From positions 372,001 through 436,000 of the forward strand of contig CALSMJ010000001.1 in NCBI GenBank assembly GCA_943787425.1: DNA of 64,000 bases, written 5' to 3'. Under the pieces are notes generated by a model. That model saw only the letters and a list, made by a program, of their open reading frames with translations. It had not been told where the DNA came from and did no database searches. Shown in pieces: positions 55,064-64,000 of the stretch. The stretch comes from an uncultured Pseudomonadales bacterium (lineage in GTDB: Bacteria > Pseudomonadota > Gammaproteobacteria > Pseudomonadales > Azotimanducaceae). The translations under genes and the position numbers were made by a program. The number at the start of each line of letters is the position of its first letter. The first letter of the stretch is position 1.

Positions 55064-55954
55064 ATGACATCACAAGCCTCCGAATCTTGGTCCGAACGAC
55101 GTCTCTCGGCTGCCTTGGGCGCAGAAATTACCGGACTTCAACTCAGCGCAGCCGATTCAGAAGACATTCAGCGAATTAAAGCTCTACTGCTCGAGCATCA
55201 GGTTTTATTCTTCCCCGGGCAGAACCTCTCAGTCGATGAGCACGTAACCCTCGGCCGACATTTTGGCGCCCTAGAAGATCACCCCAACCTCGGCAAGGAT
55301 GAAAACACACCTGCCTCGATTTTTCGTTTGACCGCAAGCAAAGGGGGCATCGCAGATGAATGGCACACCGATATCACATTTCAAGAACATCCGGCAAAAA
55401 TGTCGATATTGAATATGAAGCAATGTCCGGCGGTGGGCGGCGACACCATGTGGACCAATCTTTATCGAGCCTACGATGCCCTGTCAGAGCCCATGCAAAC
55501 CTTATGTCGAAGTCTCAGCGCCCTACATGACGCGCATCCCCACAATCACCCAGAACAAACCGCCGTGCACCCGGTCGTTCGCGTTCATCCTGAAACCGGG
55601 CTGCCGGTGCTTTATGTTAACGAGCATTTCACCCGGCGCATTGTTGAAATGTCGGCGACAGAAAGCGACATGCTGCTGAATTACTTAACACGATTCGTTG
55701 CCAGCCCACGTTTTACTGTGCGCTACCAATGGCAGCCCGGCACGATTTGCATGTGGGACAACCGTTGCACGCAGCACTTTGTACTCAACGACTTTGAAGG
55801 CGAACGGGTGATTGAACGGGTCACAATCATGGGCGATGAAGTGCACCCTTTCGAGGAATCGACCCTCTCCCCCTACGTCAGAGACGGCGCGCTTTCAGCA
55901 ACCAGCCGGCATGATCGCCAGCTCTACTTTCATCTTCATCCGACGCCTTCTTGA
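55064..55954 (+). CDS. TauD/TfdA family 2-oxoglutarate-dependent dioxygenase
   Basis: Non-haem Fe(II) dioxygenase, about 296 residues. The metal triad is EWHTDITF (His and Asp) and the distal His in DNRCTQHFVLND. The oxoglutarate-binding Arg is probably in the following GERVIERVTIMGDE. Related enzymes oxidise taurine, alkyl sulfates or 2,4-D; the substrate here is unknown. The start at 55064 is preferred over the upstream ATG at 54974. Unaccompanied by transporter genes. Confidence 0.88.
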   Translation: MTSQASESWSERRLSAALGAEITGLQLSAADSEDIQRIKALLLEHQVLFFPGQNLSVDEHVTLGRHFGALEDHPNLGKDENTPASIFRLTASKGGIADEWHTDITFQEHPAKMSILNMKQCPAVGGDTMWTNLYRAYDALSEPMQTLCRSLSALHDAHPHNHPEQTAVHPVVRVHPETGLPVLYVNEHFTRRIVEMSATESDMLLNYLTRFVASPRFTVRYQWQPGTICMWDNRCTQHFVLNDFEGERVIERVTIMGDEVHPFEESTLSPYVRDGALSATSRHDRQLYFHLHPTPS

Positions 55955-56241
55955 TCACAAACACAACGCGCTCCGGCGCCGCGGCCTCTGCAACCAACGA
56001 CCGATCCTGTTTTATTGTTCAAAATTGGTGCTGAACGTCGCAGCACTTTGCGTCGCAGGCGACGCTTCCAAGCTAACAGGCTTGCCCAACAGGGCCCTTT
56101 CTGGATGTACCTTGATGGAAAACCGGGATTCAGGGCGATCAAATCCATTTAAATTAGCCGGGAATGGTCTTGACGGATATCATATCCCAACGACTTTAGG
56201 CAAAATTGCCGGGTGCGCCGTTTAAAAAGAAGGAACAAGCG

Positions 56242-56589
56242 ATGAAAGATGAATTCGACGATATTGGTGGGCACATCAGTAAAGAGACCGATAATTACAC
56301 GGTCAAGGATAATTATGTTGGCGAAAACCTACTGCTCAGTAGCACCCACCTTTTTCCCGGTAAACAAACCGCCGGGCACAAGCACCTTCTGCAAGATGAA
56401 ATTTTCTTTTTTACCCAAGGCTCCGGTGAGATGTATCTAAGGCATCCTGATGAAGGTCAGGGCGAGCAAGAAGAGCTCTACGAGGTCAATGCCCAAGATA
56501 TTGTCACCGTCCAGGCCGGCGTCTTTCATCGCGTACACAATAAGGGTAAAACAAAATTAAAGTATCTCCGCGTCATGAACCGACCCTAA
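56242..56589 (+). CDS. Cupin domain protein
   Basis: Small single-cupin protein, about 115 residues. Cupin motif 1 is GHKHLLQDEIFFFTQGSGEM and motif 2 is VQAGVFHRVHNKG, with conserved metal-ligand positions (two His, Glu and a later His). AAGGA is upstream of the start at 56242. Function unknown: many similar proteins bind iron or manganese. Confidence 0.85.
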   Translation: MKDEFDDIGGHISKETDNYTVKDNYVGENLLLSSTHLFPGKQTAGHKHLLQDEIFFFTQGSGEMYLRHPDEGQGEQEELYEVNAQDIVTVQAGVFHRVHNKGKTKLKYLRVMNRP

Positions 56590-57155
56590 CGCGAGCACTA
56601 TGATCGCGTCTGGTATTCCGATAGGCACTCGGTACTGTTTTATTGTGGCCGATTGCAAGCATCACAGCACATCGTCCGACCGCCCTTCAAAACACGGCCC
56701 GCATTCGCTTCAAACAACTCAAACTAAAAGGCGTCTCTATTTTTTAGTCCTGACAGAGACTTACAGTAATACGCCGGTCGAAGGGGTGCCTTACCAACGC
56801 CGACAGCGCGGATGCCGCAATGTGCCAGGATCAATCTAGGTTCCTGGCGCGGCTGGAAAGATAGGGCGCAGCAGATAAGAACACTGGTTCTTTGAGGGGT
56901 TTGGGTTCAGCAGGGCGAAGTCACCCCGAGCTAGGTCGCGCTCAGCAGCTTCAGCCCCTACCCTTACGCCCCATCTAAAACACTTTTTTACAATGCTGTC
57001 AGCTGTACCTTGCAACTAACCGGCGATCAAAACCAAACGAAAACCTAAAAATATCGAGGTGTTAAGCATTAATACGCGATCTCCCAGACCCAAAATGTGA
57101 TCTGTTGACCACGATGCATTAGAATAATGAGAACAACCGACGAAAGAATTAAACC
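56590..57155. other. Intergenic region upstream of GT-C glycosyltransferase
   Basis: About 570 bases with no supportable gene. The AT-rich last 150 bases probably contain the glycosyltransferase promoter. No tRNA, repeat array or attachment site found by eye. Confidence 0.5.
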
Positions 57156-58880
57156 ATGCGCTTTTTATCATCATTGAATAAACGTGATAAATTATTGTTG
57201 GTCACCCTACTGCTTTGCACGTCAGCTTGTCTGCTCTCGCTCCTTATTCCACAAGCCCAACTCAGTGACCTTTACCATACCAGCGGCTTTTACTTGTTAT
57301 TCGCAAGCTTTGTCTATTGGGCATATTTAAGCCTGCCGAGGCGCTTCAGTAATACAGCGTTGCTGTTATTTATCCGACAACACGGCTGGGTTTTATTGCT
57401 TTTCATTGCCGTGGTTGCTTTGATGTTTTTAGTCAGCCCCCTTCAATTTCGAGTCCTGGCTGATGAAACCAATTTGCTCGGCGTTGCTAATAGCATGTAT
57501 CAAGAACATAGTTTCGCGAACCGAACATCGGCCCTTTATTACTTTAATCAGCAGCAAAAACTCGATTCAGAATGGGGTATTCGACCCAATTTTTTTCCTT
57601 TTTTAATCTACGTTATGCATAGCCTCAAAGGCTATAGCGCCTACAACGGCTTTATCGTTAATGCCATTGCCGCAGTCACTTGTTTATGGACATTTTACTG
57701 GCTGCTGTCTCGCTTTTTTCAAACCAGCCTAGCAATACTCGGCGCAATTACTCTTGCCGCTTTTCCGGTTTTTGTCTTGTGGGCAACCTCAAGCGGCTTT
57801 GAAATTGTTAACCTTGCGTTAGCACTAACTGCCTTTTGCTGGTTCTACCAATATCAGCGACACCAAGATGGCTATCATTTAGAGCGCTTGGCGCTTACCC
57901 TCGTTTTGTTAGCTCAAACCCGTTATGAATCAGCCGTGTTCGTGTTCACGTTGGGCCTCTCGATTGTTCTGATGTTACGGCCACAAGACCTTTCAAAAAT
58001 ATCATTCAGAATTTTATTAGCACCATTTTTTTTCCTCCCGATCGCTTGGCAACGATTTATCAAAACTGACAAAAGCGATTATCAAGTCATTGGAGAAGAC
58101 GCCCTATTCAGTATTGATTATTGGCTAAAGCATATCGAGCTAGCCTGGCTATATTTTACGACCGATAAAGAATTGTATGGCACCATTAGTATTATCTTTT
58201 ACCTAGCCATAGCAGGCTTGGTTTTTGCGCTGGCTCAGATAGCTTATCAACGTAAAGCGCTCGAGGCACCAACCAAAGCGGTGTTGATTGCATCGGCTCT
58301 GACAATCGCAGCTCTAATTGCCGTTATTTTTTCATATTTTTGGGGCAATTTAATCGCCGCTTTTACCATTCGGTTGGGCATCATTTTTTTACCTTTTATT
58401 ATTGCTTTGGCCATCTATGCGCTAGAGAGAATTATCAGCACGACATCGTTAAAACGCGAAAATTCTACGAAATTTTTTCTAGTAATCGGCTTTAGTTTAT
58501 GTCTTTTTTACTGGCCTATCGCAGGTAAAAACGAAGCGACTCAAACGCTAACCTTGAATAGGCAATACCAAGCCCTCTTAACCTACATACAAGAACATCA
58601 TCAAACAAAAAATATTTTAATCGTGACCGACAGGCCGGGTATGTATAGCGTTCATCATTGGGGCGCTGTTGACTTTAATTACGCCAACAAGAATCACGCG
58701 CGCATCAAAAGAGATTTCGATCGCCGACTTTATCAAGATGTTTTGGTTCTGCAGCTGATTGATTATGCAAGCGGGGACGCAATCAAAGGGACGCGCCTCA
58801 CTGCCGATTTTAGTATGGAAGTAGTATTTGAGGCACAATTCAGTGCGACCGCCAAAATGCGAATTTCTAGGTTGAAATAA
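57156..58880 (+). CDS. GT-C (PMT/GT39-like) membrane glycosyltransferase
   Basis: Polytopic protein of 574 residues with about 10-12 helices. The first extracytoplasmic loop has an acidic motif FRVLADETNLLGVANSMYQE, the expected place for the catalytic Asp in dolichyl-phosphate-mannose or undecaprenyl-sugar-type transferases. The C-terminal soluble part (about 500-574) includes ILIVTDRPGMYSVHHWGAVD. The acceptor is unknown. The coding sequence is clearly richer in A+T than its neighbours, so horizontal transfer is possible. No polysaccharide cluster surrounds it. Confidence 0.75.
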   Translation: MRFLSSLNKRDKLLLVTLLLCTSACLLSLLIPQAQLSDLYHTSGFYLLFASFVYWAYLSLPRRFSNTALLLFIRQHGWVLLLFIAVVALMFLVSPLQFRVLADETNLLGVANSMYQEHSFANRTSALYYFNQQQKLDSEWGIRPNFFPFLIYVMHSLKGYSAYNGFIVNAIAAVTCLWTFYWLLSRFFQTSLAILGAITLAAFPVFVLWATSSGFEIVNLALALTAFCWFYQYQRHQDGYHLERLALTLVLLAQTRYESAVFVFTLGLSIVLMLRPQDLSKISFRILLAPFFFLPIAWQRFIKTDKSDYQVIGEDALFSIDYWLKHIELAWLYFTTDKELYGTISIIFYLAIAGLVFALAQIAYQRKALEAPTKAVLIASALTIAALIAVIFSYFWGNLIAAFTIRLGIIFLPFIIALAIYALERIISTTSLKRENSTKFFLVIGFSLCLFYWPIAGKNEATQTLTLNRQYQALLTYIQEHHQTKNILIVTDRPGMYSVHHWGAVDFNYANKNHARIKRDFDRRLYQDVLVLQLIDYASGDAIKGTRLTADFSMEVVFEAQFSATAKMRISRLK

Positions 58881-59324
58881 AGGGCAGAGGCCCTCCAAGC
58901 AGGCTTCGCTGAGCTTTTGGTCGAAGAACCTGCCATTGGATGTCTTCAATCAGTTTGGAGCGACCAGCGGCTATTCTGAGCGTCATCTACTTCTATATTC
59001 GGTCTTAAAATGGATTGCAGGATACCTGTTCGCAGCAAATTTTATTGGGCTGTCGAGTCAGAAAATTCAAACACAATTCGTAACGCTAACCAGACGTTCA
59101 AATCTAATGTGCAGGCCTAATACTGCATTAAACCTGCGGTTTTCTTTGAGAGCAGCTCGGATCACAGTTCATTTTGCAGCGGCTTTCATTTAGCACCACA
59201 TCGCTCGAAAATAAATATAGTTCACAAAGGTTGGTTGCATCTAGTCACCGATGCCTAGCATGGCTTTCCTAATGCGGCACACTCTCCTATTATGAGGCCT
59301 CGCTTGATATAAGGAGTACGACAA
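58881..59324. other. Intergenic region
   Basis: About 440 bases. An 85-codon frame (58936-59193) resembles no known protein. The end holds AAGGAG, the ribosome site of the CoA-transferase gene. Confidence 0.5.
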
Positions 59325-60545
59325 GTGGTTTCCCCTCTCGACGATATTTTAGTGATTGAAATCGACAACTGGATGGCCTCGCCGAGTGCTGGGGCAATTT
59401 TGGCCGACCTCGGCGCCCGCGTCATCAAGATTGAGCCGCCCAGTGGAGATCCCATGCGCAATATGGGTCGCGCACCCAAAATTGACAGTCCTTTAAAAGC
59501 CTTTGACTTCCAATTTGATGTCGATAATCGCGGTAAAGAATCGCTGGTGGTAGATCTGACGCAGCCCGAGGGTATCGCGGTGGTTCAGCATTTATGTGCC
59601 AAGGCGCAGATTTTCATGTGCAACCTGCTCCTTGAACGGCAACAAAAATATCAGCTGGATCCAGAGACCTTGTTTTCTGTTAATCCGACCTTGGTCCATG
59701 CAACGCTCACAGGCTATGGCACGACCGGACCAGATGCTTGGCGGCCTGGCTACGATGTGACCGCTTTTTTTGGTCGATCCGGCCTTTATGATGCAATGCG
59801 CGAGGGTGATGACGGCATTGTGCCCCAAGCACGACCTGCACAAGGTGACCACACCACGGGCCTGGCCTTCGTCGCGGGCATTCTGGCCGCGCTAAGACAA
59901 GCAGAGCGGTCCGGAACGGGCCAGACCATCGAGACTTCACTGTTTGAAACAGCCGTTTGGACCCAAGCTTCAGATTACGCAACGACCGCCATGGATTCGG
60001 CGCCCGTTCGGCGACGCGCCCGACCCAATATGCTGACACCGACCGCCAACCGATACCCCTGCGGAGACGGCCAATGGGTTGTTTTCAATATGCCGGGCGC
60101 AGGCCAATGGCTTGATTTCTGTCGGGCACTCGGTCTTGAGCATTGGCTCACTGAAGAAAAGTACGCAACCCCAAAAGGCCGATACGACAATATGCCCGAG
60201 CTCACCCGAGGCGTTGACGAGGCCTTAGCGTCAAAAAGCCGGGATGAATGGGGCAAGATATTTGATGCCGCGGGCCTTATTTGGGGGCCGGTCCTAGGCC
60301 TTCATGAGGTCCCGCAAGATCCCCAAGCCCAGGCAATCAATCTGTTTCCGACCGTTAACGACGCAATTCACGGCGACTATTCAACGGTCGGGATTCCCAT
60401 GCGGTTTTCCAAAACACCCGTTGGACCCAAGCGCGCCGCGCCTGCCCTCGGTCAACATTCCAAGGCAATCCTGCAAGAGTTTGATTTTACACCAGCTGAG
60501 ATCACGACCTTGTCTCAACAGGGCGTGATTCAAGCCGATGACTGA
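59325..60545 (+). CDS. CaiB/BaiF family III CoA-transferase
   Basis: Moves CoA between acyl groups (or racemises acyl-CoA), 406 residues. N-terminal LVIEIDNWMASPSAGAILAD is like the usual LDLTRVLAGP opening; GARVIKIEPPSGDPMR and NRGKESLVVDLTQPEG are classical. The catalytic Asp of characterised members lies in a GQxxDxSL motif; here the segment is GQTIETSLFETAVW, with Glu203 in that position. The start is a GTG with AAGGAG eight bases upstream. Its 3' end overlaps the Nudix gene by 8 bases. Confidence 0.88.
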   Translation: MVSPLDDILVIEIDNWMASPSAGAILADLGARVIKIEPPSGDPMRNMGRAPKIDSPLKAFDFQFDVDNRGKESLVVDLTQPEGIAVVQHLCAKAQIFMCNLLLERQQKYQLDPETLFSVNPTLVHATLTGYGTTGPDAWRPGYDVTAFFGRSGLYDAMREGDDGIVPQARPAQGDHTTGLAFVAGILAALRQAERSGTGQTIETSLFETAVWTQASDYATTAMDSAPVRRRARPNMLTPTANRYPCGDGQWVVFNMPGAGQWLDFCRALGLEHWLTEEKYATPKGRYDNMPELTRGVDEALASKSRDEWGKIFDAAGLIWGPVLGLHEVPQDPQAQAINLFPTVNDAIHGDYSTVGIPMRFSKTPVGPKRAAPALGQHSKAILQEFDFTPAEITTLSQQGVIQADD

Positions 60546-61284
60546 GCAGCCGATTCGTCCAGCCGCAACGGTCATTATTGCCCGCGCAGCAGCGCCGCAA
60601 TACGAGATCCTAATGCTGCGCCGAACCAATGCCGCTGTTTTTGCCGGCGGCATGTATGTCTTTCCGGGCGGTAAAATTGACGAAGCCGATGCCGACCCAG
60701 AACTGATCAACTATTTCAGTCCGCTGGGTGCGCCACAGCTTCGGCAGCAAAAAGCCCTTGGAGATGCCTGGCAATCCTGTTGGGTTGCTGGGATTCGCGA
60801 GACCTTCGAAGAATCGGGGATTTTACTCGCCTATACTCAAGACGGCGCGCTGGCCGATACTCGGGATATGGACCTGGATCAAGCTCGCACCGAGATGCAC
60901 AACGGCGACTTAACCCTCAAAGCGCTCTGCGCTCGCGAGCAGTTAACCCTCGCTGTTGATCAGATACACTACTTCAACCGCTGGGTCACGCCAGCCGGCA
61001 GACCACGACGATTTGATACGCGGTTTTTTATTACCGCAGCGCCACAAAAGCAGTTGCACCGACACGATGGCGCCGAGACGACTGAAAGCCTGTGGATTTC
61101 ACCTGCGGAAGCTTTAAACAGAAATAGTCGCGATGACTTCGGCATGATGACGGTGACCATCAAACAACTCGAAACCTTAAATCAATTTCAATCGCTCAAA
61201 AGTTTGTTGACGATGGCCAGCAGCCAAACAGATTTCCCTTACTACGCACCATCACTACCAGCTGCGCGACCAACCAGCAGTTAA
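60538..61284 (+). CDS. Nudix hydrolase, NUDT19-like
   Basis: 248 residues. N-terminal AATVIIARAAAPQYEILMLR leads into GGMYVFPGGKIDE, then an insert of about 30 residues, then AGIRETFEESGILLA, which completes a Nudix box (REX2EEXG). A long insert inside the box is typical of NUDT19/RP2p-like enzymes that cleave CoA or acyl-CoA. The placement between a CoA-transferase and an enoyl-CoA hydratase supports a CoA-ester role. Translation is coupled to the upstream gene. Confidence 0.87.
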   Translation: MTEQPIRPAATVIIARAAAPQYEILMLRRTNAAVFAGGMYVFPGGKIDEADADPELINYFSPLGAPQLRQQKALGDAWQSCWVAGIRETFEESGILLAYTQDGALADTRDMDLDQARTEMHNGDLTLKALCAREQLTLAVDQIHYFNRWVTPAGRPRRFDTRFFITAAPQKQLHRHDGAETTESLWISPAEALNRNSRDDFGMMTVTIKQLETLNQFQSLKSLLTMASSQTDFPYYAPSLPAARPTSS

Positions 61285-61318
61285 TCACGCCCTATTACTT
61301 GTTCACGGGAGCGCCACC

Positions 61319-62119
61319 ATGATCACAACGAACACCACAACCTTCGTCGTCGAGCAGCACGTTGCCTGGATTACCCTCAATCGACCAGAGAGCCTCAATG
61401 CACTGGACCCCGAATTACGATGGCAATTGTCACAACATCTTGATGACGTCGAAACCAATGAGGATATCTGGCTCGCAGTCATTACCGGTGCCGGCGATAA
61501 AGCCTTCTGCGCAGGCGCCGATCTCAAAGCCCGCGCGCTATTGAACACCGCGTCCACTGCGCAACTCGATGCTATCAAGGCCTATGAACAAGACACGCGT
61601 CATATTATCGAGCGCTGGCACTTTCCAAAGCCGCTGATTGCGATGGTTAATGGTTATGCGCTTGGCGGCGGGCTAGAAGTCGCTATGGCTTGTGATCTGA
61701 TCATCGCGGCGGATCACGCTACATTTGGCTTACCCGAGCCAACCCGCGGCTTAATCGCTGGCAGTGCGGGGGTTCACCGGCTGCCCCGCCAGATCGGGTT
61801 AAAACCCGCGATGGGTTACCTACTCACGGGCCGGCACTTCTCTGCACAGCGCGCTTATGAACTCGGACTCATTAATGAGGTGGTGCCCAAAGCTAAATTG
61901 CTTGAGACCGTTCAAGGCTATGTCGACGACATGCTTCGTTGTGCGCCCTTGGCGGTTCGCGCTACAAAGGCCTGCGCGATGCAAGGACTTGATCATCCGC
62001 TGCACGCGGCCTTTGAGAAGACTTACCCAGAAGAGCAGCTCCGACGTAACAGTGCAGACGCTTTGGAAGGACCCCGCGCCTTTGCGGAGAAAAGAACGCC
62101 GGTTTGGCAGGGCCGATAA
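61319..62119 (+). CDS. Enoyl-CoA hydratase/isomerase family protein
   Basis: Crotonase-fold protein of 266 residues. Oxyanion-hole segments ITGAGDKAFCAGADLKARAL and KPLIAMVNGYALGGGLEVAM are present. The two hydratase Glu residues plausibly correspond to the Glu in GGGLEVAM and LPEPTRGLIAG. The protein ends RAFAEKRTPVWQGR, typical of the family. It forms a small CoA-ester operon with the CoA-transferase and Nudix genes, 34 bases away. Confidence 0.9.
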   Translation: MITTNTTTFVVEQHVAWITLNRPESLNALDPELRWQLSQHLDDVETNEDIWLAVITGAGDKAFCAGADLKARALLNTASTAQLDAIKAYEQDTRHIIERWHFPKPLIAMVNGYALGGGLEVAMACDLIIAADHATFGLPEPTRGLIAGSAGVHRLPRQIGLKPAMGYLLTGRHFSAQRAYELGLINEVVPKAKLLETVQGYVDDMLRCAPLAVRATKACAMQGLDHPLHAAFEKTYPEEQLRRNSADALEGPRAFAEKRTPVWQGR

Positions 62120-62461
62120 ACCTTAACCGGCGCTATCAGGGTCTCACGGCGTTAACTTTCGTAAAACTGCTGGCAATCCAATCGTTGGCGCGGCAGCAAG
62201 GCTGTTTTCTCATAAACGCCTGCCAACGTTACGGTGGCGCTTGCAGTCGCTTTTTCCGCGCTCGCTCGCATCAGCTACGGCAGACAGTTTTGCTGGATGG
62301 CTTTCCAGTTTGACACAGCGCCGATCTCATTCCTCAAGATGAGGTTACCGCTTGTGGTGGAGCCGGACAGTATCGTCTTTTGTGTTGTGGTTTCATTGGC
62401 GCTGTTCATAGCGGATTCTTAAAACGGGTCAGTGGACAGATGGGTGCCCGGCTGAGGCATA
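62120..62461. other. Intergenic region between convergent genes
   Basis: About 340 bases between enoyl-CoA hydratase and FKBP genes, which converge. No recognisable gene, repeat or strong terminator. Confidence 0.5.
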
Positions 62462-62956
62462 TTAGTCGTGATAGTCTGCACTGCCCGCGACGCCATGGCT
62501 GTGGCCGTGGGAGAGTTCCTCCGCGGTCGCTGTGCGCACGGTTTGGATTGCAAGCTCAAAGGTTAAGGTTTTACCCGCATAGGGGTGATTACTATCCAGA
62601 TCGACATTAAAGCGACCAACCTTTACCACCACCGCATCGCGCGCGCCGTCTTTGGTATTCACTCGGACTAAGCTGCCGGGTTGAATCCGCTTGGGCGGCT
62701 TGACCAAATACTTGATTGGCACTCGATCAACCGCACCCTCTTGCCGAGCACCATACGCTTGCTCTGGCGTTAAGGTTACAGCAAGCTGCTCTCCTTCGGC
62801 TTTACCAGCGAGCGCAGCTTCAAGCGCGGGTAGAATATTGCGATGCCCATGGAGATACACCATGGGCGCGCCCGGCGCATTGTGCTCAAGCACATCGCCT
62901 GCTTCATTTAATACTCTGTAGTCCATGACGACTACTTGTCCAGATTCAATCTTCAT
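62462..62956 (-). CDS. FKBP-type peptidyl-prolyl cis-trans isomerase (SlyD-like)
   Basis: 164 residues. SlyD architecture: VVVMDYRVLNEAGDVLEHN, PMVYLHGHRNILPALEAAL, the insert-in-flap domain, then NVDLDSNHPYAGKTLTFELA. The C-terminal tail HGHSHGVAGSADYHD is short but His-containing and could bind nickel. Cytoplasmic chaperone/isomerase, probably used for folding or metal insertion. Confidence 0.92.
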   Translation of the reverse strand: MKIESGQVVVMDYRVLNEAGDVLEHNAPGAPMVYLHGHRNILPALEAALAGKAEGEQLAVTLTPEQAYGARQEGAVDRVPIKYLVKPPKRIQPGSLVRVNTKDGARDAVVVKVGRFNVDLDSNHPYAGKTLTFELAIQTVRTATAEELSHGHSHGVAGSADYHD

Positions 62957-62981
62957 CCTGGGTCTCCTTTTCGCCTTCGGC

Positions 62982-63461
62982 TCATCGGGTTGATCTTACC
63001 GCGTGCTGCTGACAATAACGGTCAAGCACCGCCGCAAATTTTTGACGATCTTTATTGGAAAGCGGCGCAGGACCCTCGCTTTGAACCCCGCTTGCACGGA
63101 GCGTCTCCATAAAATCGCGCATCGTTAACCTCGCCTTGATCGTCTCCGGTGAGTAAACCTCACCTCGAGGACTGACGACCTCAGCGCCTAATTCAACCAA
63201 TTCCGAGGCCAACGGAATATCCTGAGTAACAACCAAATCACCTGAGGCAACTTCTCGCAGCAATCGATGGTCTGCAACATCAAAGCCCTGCGGCACCTGA
63301 ATAAAGTGAATTTGATCGCTCGGCGGCACCCGCATGGGATGATTTGCAATCAAGGTTACCTTGATCCCCGTTCGCTCAGCCGCCTTAAAAAGAGTTTCCT
63401 TGATGGGCACCGGGCAAGCATCTGCATCGACCCAAATGGCAACGTCGGGCGAGCCAATCAC
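62982..63461 (-). CDS. yaiI: YaiI/YqxD family protein (DUF188)
   Basis: 159 residues, PIN-like fold. [50 protein letters not shown] and [20 protein letters not shown] match the family; acidic residues suggest nuclease-like metal binding. The function is not settled. The start is GTG at 63461, one base after the stop of the upstream MDR gene, and the stop is near the SlyD-like gene. Confidence 0.92.
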   Translation of the reverse strand: MIGSPDVAIWVDADACPVPIKETLFKAAERTGIKVTLIANHPMRVPPSDQIHFIQVPQGFDVADHRLLREVASGDLVVTQDIPLASELVELGAEVVSPRGEVYSPETIKARLTMRDFMETLRASGVQSEGPAPLSNKDRQKFAAVLDRYCQQHAVRSTR

Positions 63462-63462
63462 C

Positions 63463-64000
63463 CTAAGCGGGATCCGCTAAACGAAGCAATTGTTTGCCTT
63501 GATTTTGCCCTGAGAACAACCGTTGCAGGGTGGCAGGAATGGCATCAAAGCCTTCTTGCACATCTTCAAGGTGAATAATTTTTCCAGACTGGTACCAAGG
63601 AACCATATCCGCCAGGAACTCCGCCATTCGACTCAAATAATCGATGACAATGAAGCCTTCCATTCGTGATCGAGTAATCACAAGGTTCATAATGTTTTTT
63701 GGACCCGGCACCGGCGTCACCGCGTTATAACCGGCAATGCCACCACACAGGATGACGCGCGCATTCAGCGCGAGGTGATCTAACGCCGCCTCTAAAATAT
63801 CACCACCCACATTATCGAAAAAGATATTGATCCGGTTTGGGCAGAGCCGTTGAACGCCTGCGGCAACAGACTCGTTCTTGTAATCGATCGCTGCGTCAAA
63901 TCCGGCTTCTTCGACTAACCATCGACATTTCTCGGGACCACCTGCAATGCCAATTACCCGAGCGCCTTTGATTTTCGCAATTTGCCCAACCACTTGTCCG
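63463..64000 (-). CDS. NADP-dependent MDR oxidoreductase (prostaglandin-reductase type; 5' end outside window)
   Basis: C-terminal 179 residues of a leukotriene B4 12-hydroxydehydrogenase/prostaglandin-reductase-like MDR protein. The frame continues through the end of the window. Sequence signs: [58 protein letters not shown] and the later [19 protein letters not shown], all typical of curA/YncB-type NADPH-dependent enone reductases. No zinc ligands are seen. Co-directional with the DUF188 and SlyD-like genes. Confidence 0.9.
   Translation of the reverse strand, partial: GQVVGQIAKIKGARVIGIAGGPEKCRWLVEEAGFDAAIDYKNESVAAGVQRLCPNRINIFFDNVGGDILEAALDHLALNARVILCGGIAGYNAVTPVPGPKNIMNLVITRSRMEGFIVIDYLSRMAEFLADMVPWYQSGKIIHLEDVQEGFDAIPATLQRLFSGQNQGKQLLRLADPA

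Noticed and set aside
1-64000. tRNA or rRNA genes
   Set aside because: No cloverleaf with a GGTTCGAATCC-type arm or rRNA-like conserved stretch was recognised in the intergenic regions.

Overview
The window looks like chromosomal DNA of a free-living, probably marine or aquatic, Gram-negative gammaproteobacterium. This is inferred from the gene families, an E. coli-type LexA box, chorismate lyase (UbiC), glutathione metabolism and an ExbB/ExbD/TonB operon with DUF3450. There is no rRNA, tRNA, CRISPR, prophage or intact insertion sequence. Most of it is moderately GC-rich housekeeping and catabolic DNA. The imuAB region and a GT-C glycosyltransferase gene at 57-59 kb are visibly richer in A+T.

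Layout. 1-7 kb: the end of a MATE exporter, an SDR oxidoreductase, a HlyD plus C39-peptidase/ABC-like pair whose ATPase domain has lost its catalytic motifs, and a nucleotide-translocase-like transporter. 7-12 kb: a SerC-type aminotransferase followed by tctC-tctB-tctA and rsgA in tight succession. 12.3-17.5 kb (minus): a six-gene TonB energy-transduction operon (DUF3450, ExbB2/TtpC, ExbB, ExbD, TonB, TPR protein). 18-26 kb (minus): a decayed glutathione S-transferase, a dienelactone hydrolase, an M16C peptidase coupled to an alanine/glycine symporter, and glutathione reductase overlapping a DUF429 gene; both of the last two carry an apparent one-base frameshift. 26-36 kb: DOMON protein plus NamZ, an isopropylmalate-dehydrogenase-like enzyme, an FG-GAP protein, CinA, a RIO kinase, an SDR and a PNPOx-like protein. 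36-47 kb: DUF3806, a CinA/nucleotidyltransferase fusion coupled to GDPD, UbiC, a DsbA/FrnE-like selenoprotein, a COG2509 flavoprotein, a GST, a winged-helix protein, enoyl-CoA hydratase, alanine dehydrogenase with a divergent AsnC/Lrp regulator, and a nitroreductase. 47-54 kb: a LexA-boxed imuA-imuB pair, a selenocysteine glutathione peroxidase with a textbook SECIS hairpin, a SpoU methyltransferase and a frameshifted DUF4397 lipoprotein. 54-64 kb: a zinc MDR dehydrogenase, a TauD-type dioxygenase, a cupin, a GT-C glycosyltransferase, a CoA-transferase/Nudix/enoyl-CoA hydratase group, an FKBP isomerase, a DUF188 protein and the end of another MDR oxidoreductase.

The most informative hidden signal is two genes that conventional ORF calling breaks at UGA. 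Each has UGA exactly at the catalytic thiol position of a thiol-redox family: glutathione peroxidase NLASQ-U-GLT and DsbA-like U-P-W-C. Each has a hairpin placed like a bacterial SECIS. The organism therefore very probably makes selenocysteine. With glutathione reductase and a glutathione transferase nearby, it appears to run a glutathione/selenium antioxidant economy. A second unusual locus is the C39-peptidase exporter-like protein with an apparently dead ABC ATPase domain (3.5-5.5 kb). Several one-base insertions in homopolymers (gor, DUF429, DUF4397 and perhaps a small membrane protein) may be consensus errors rather than true mutations.
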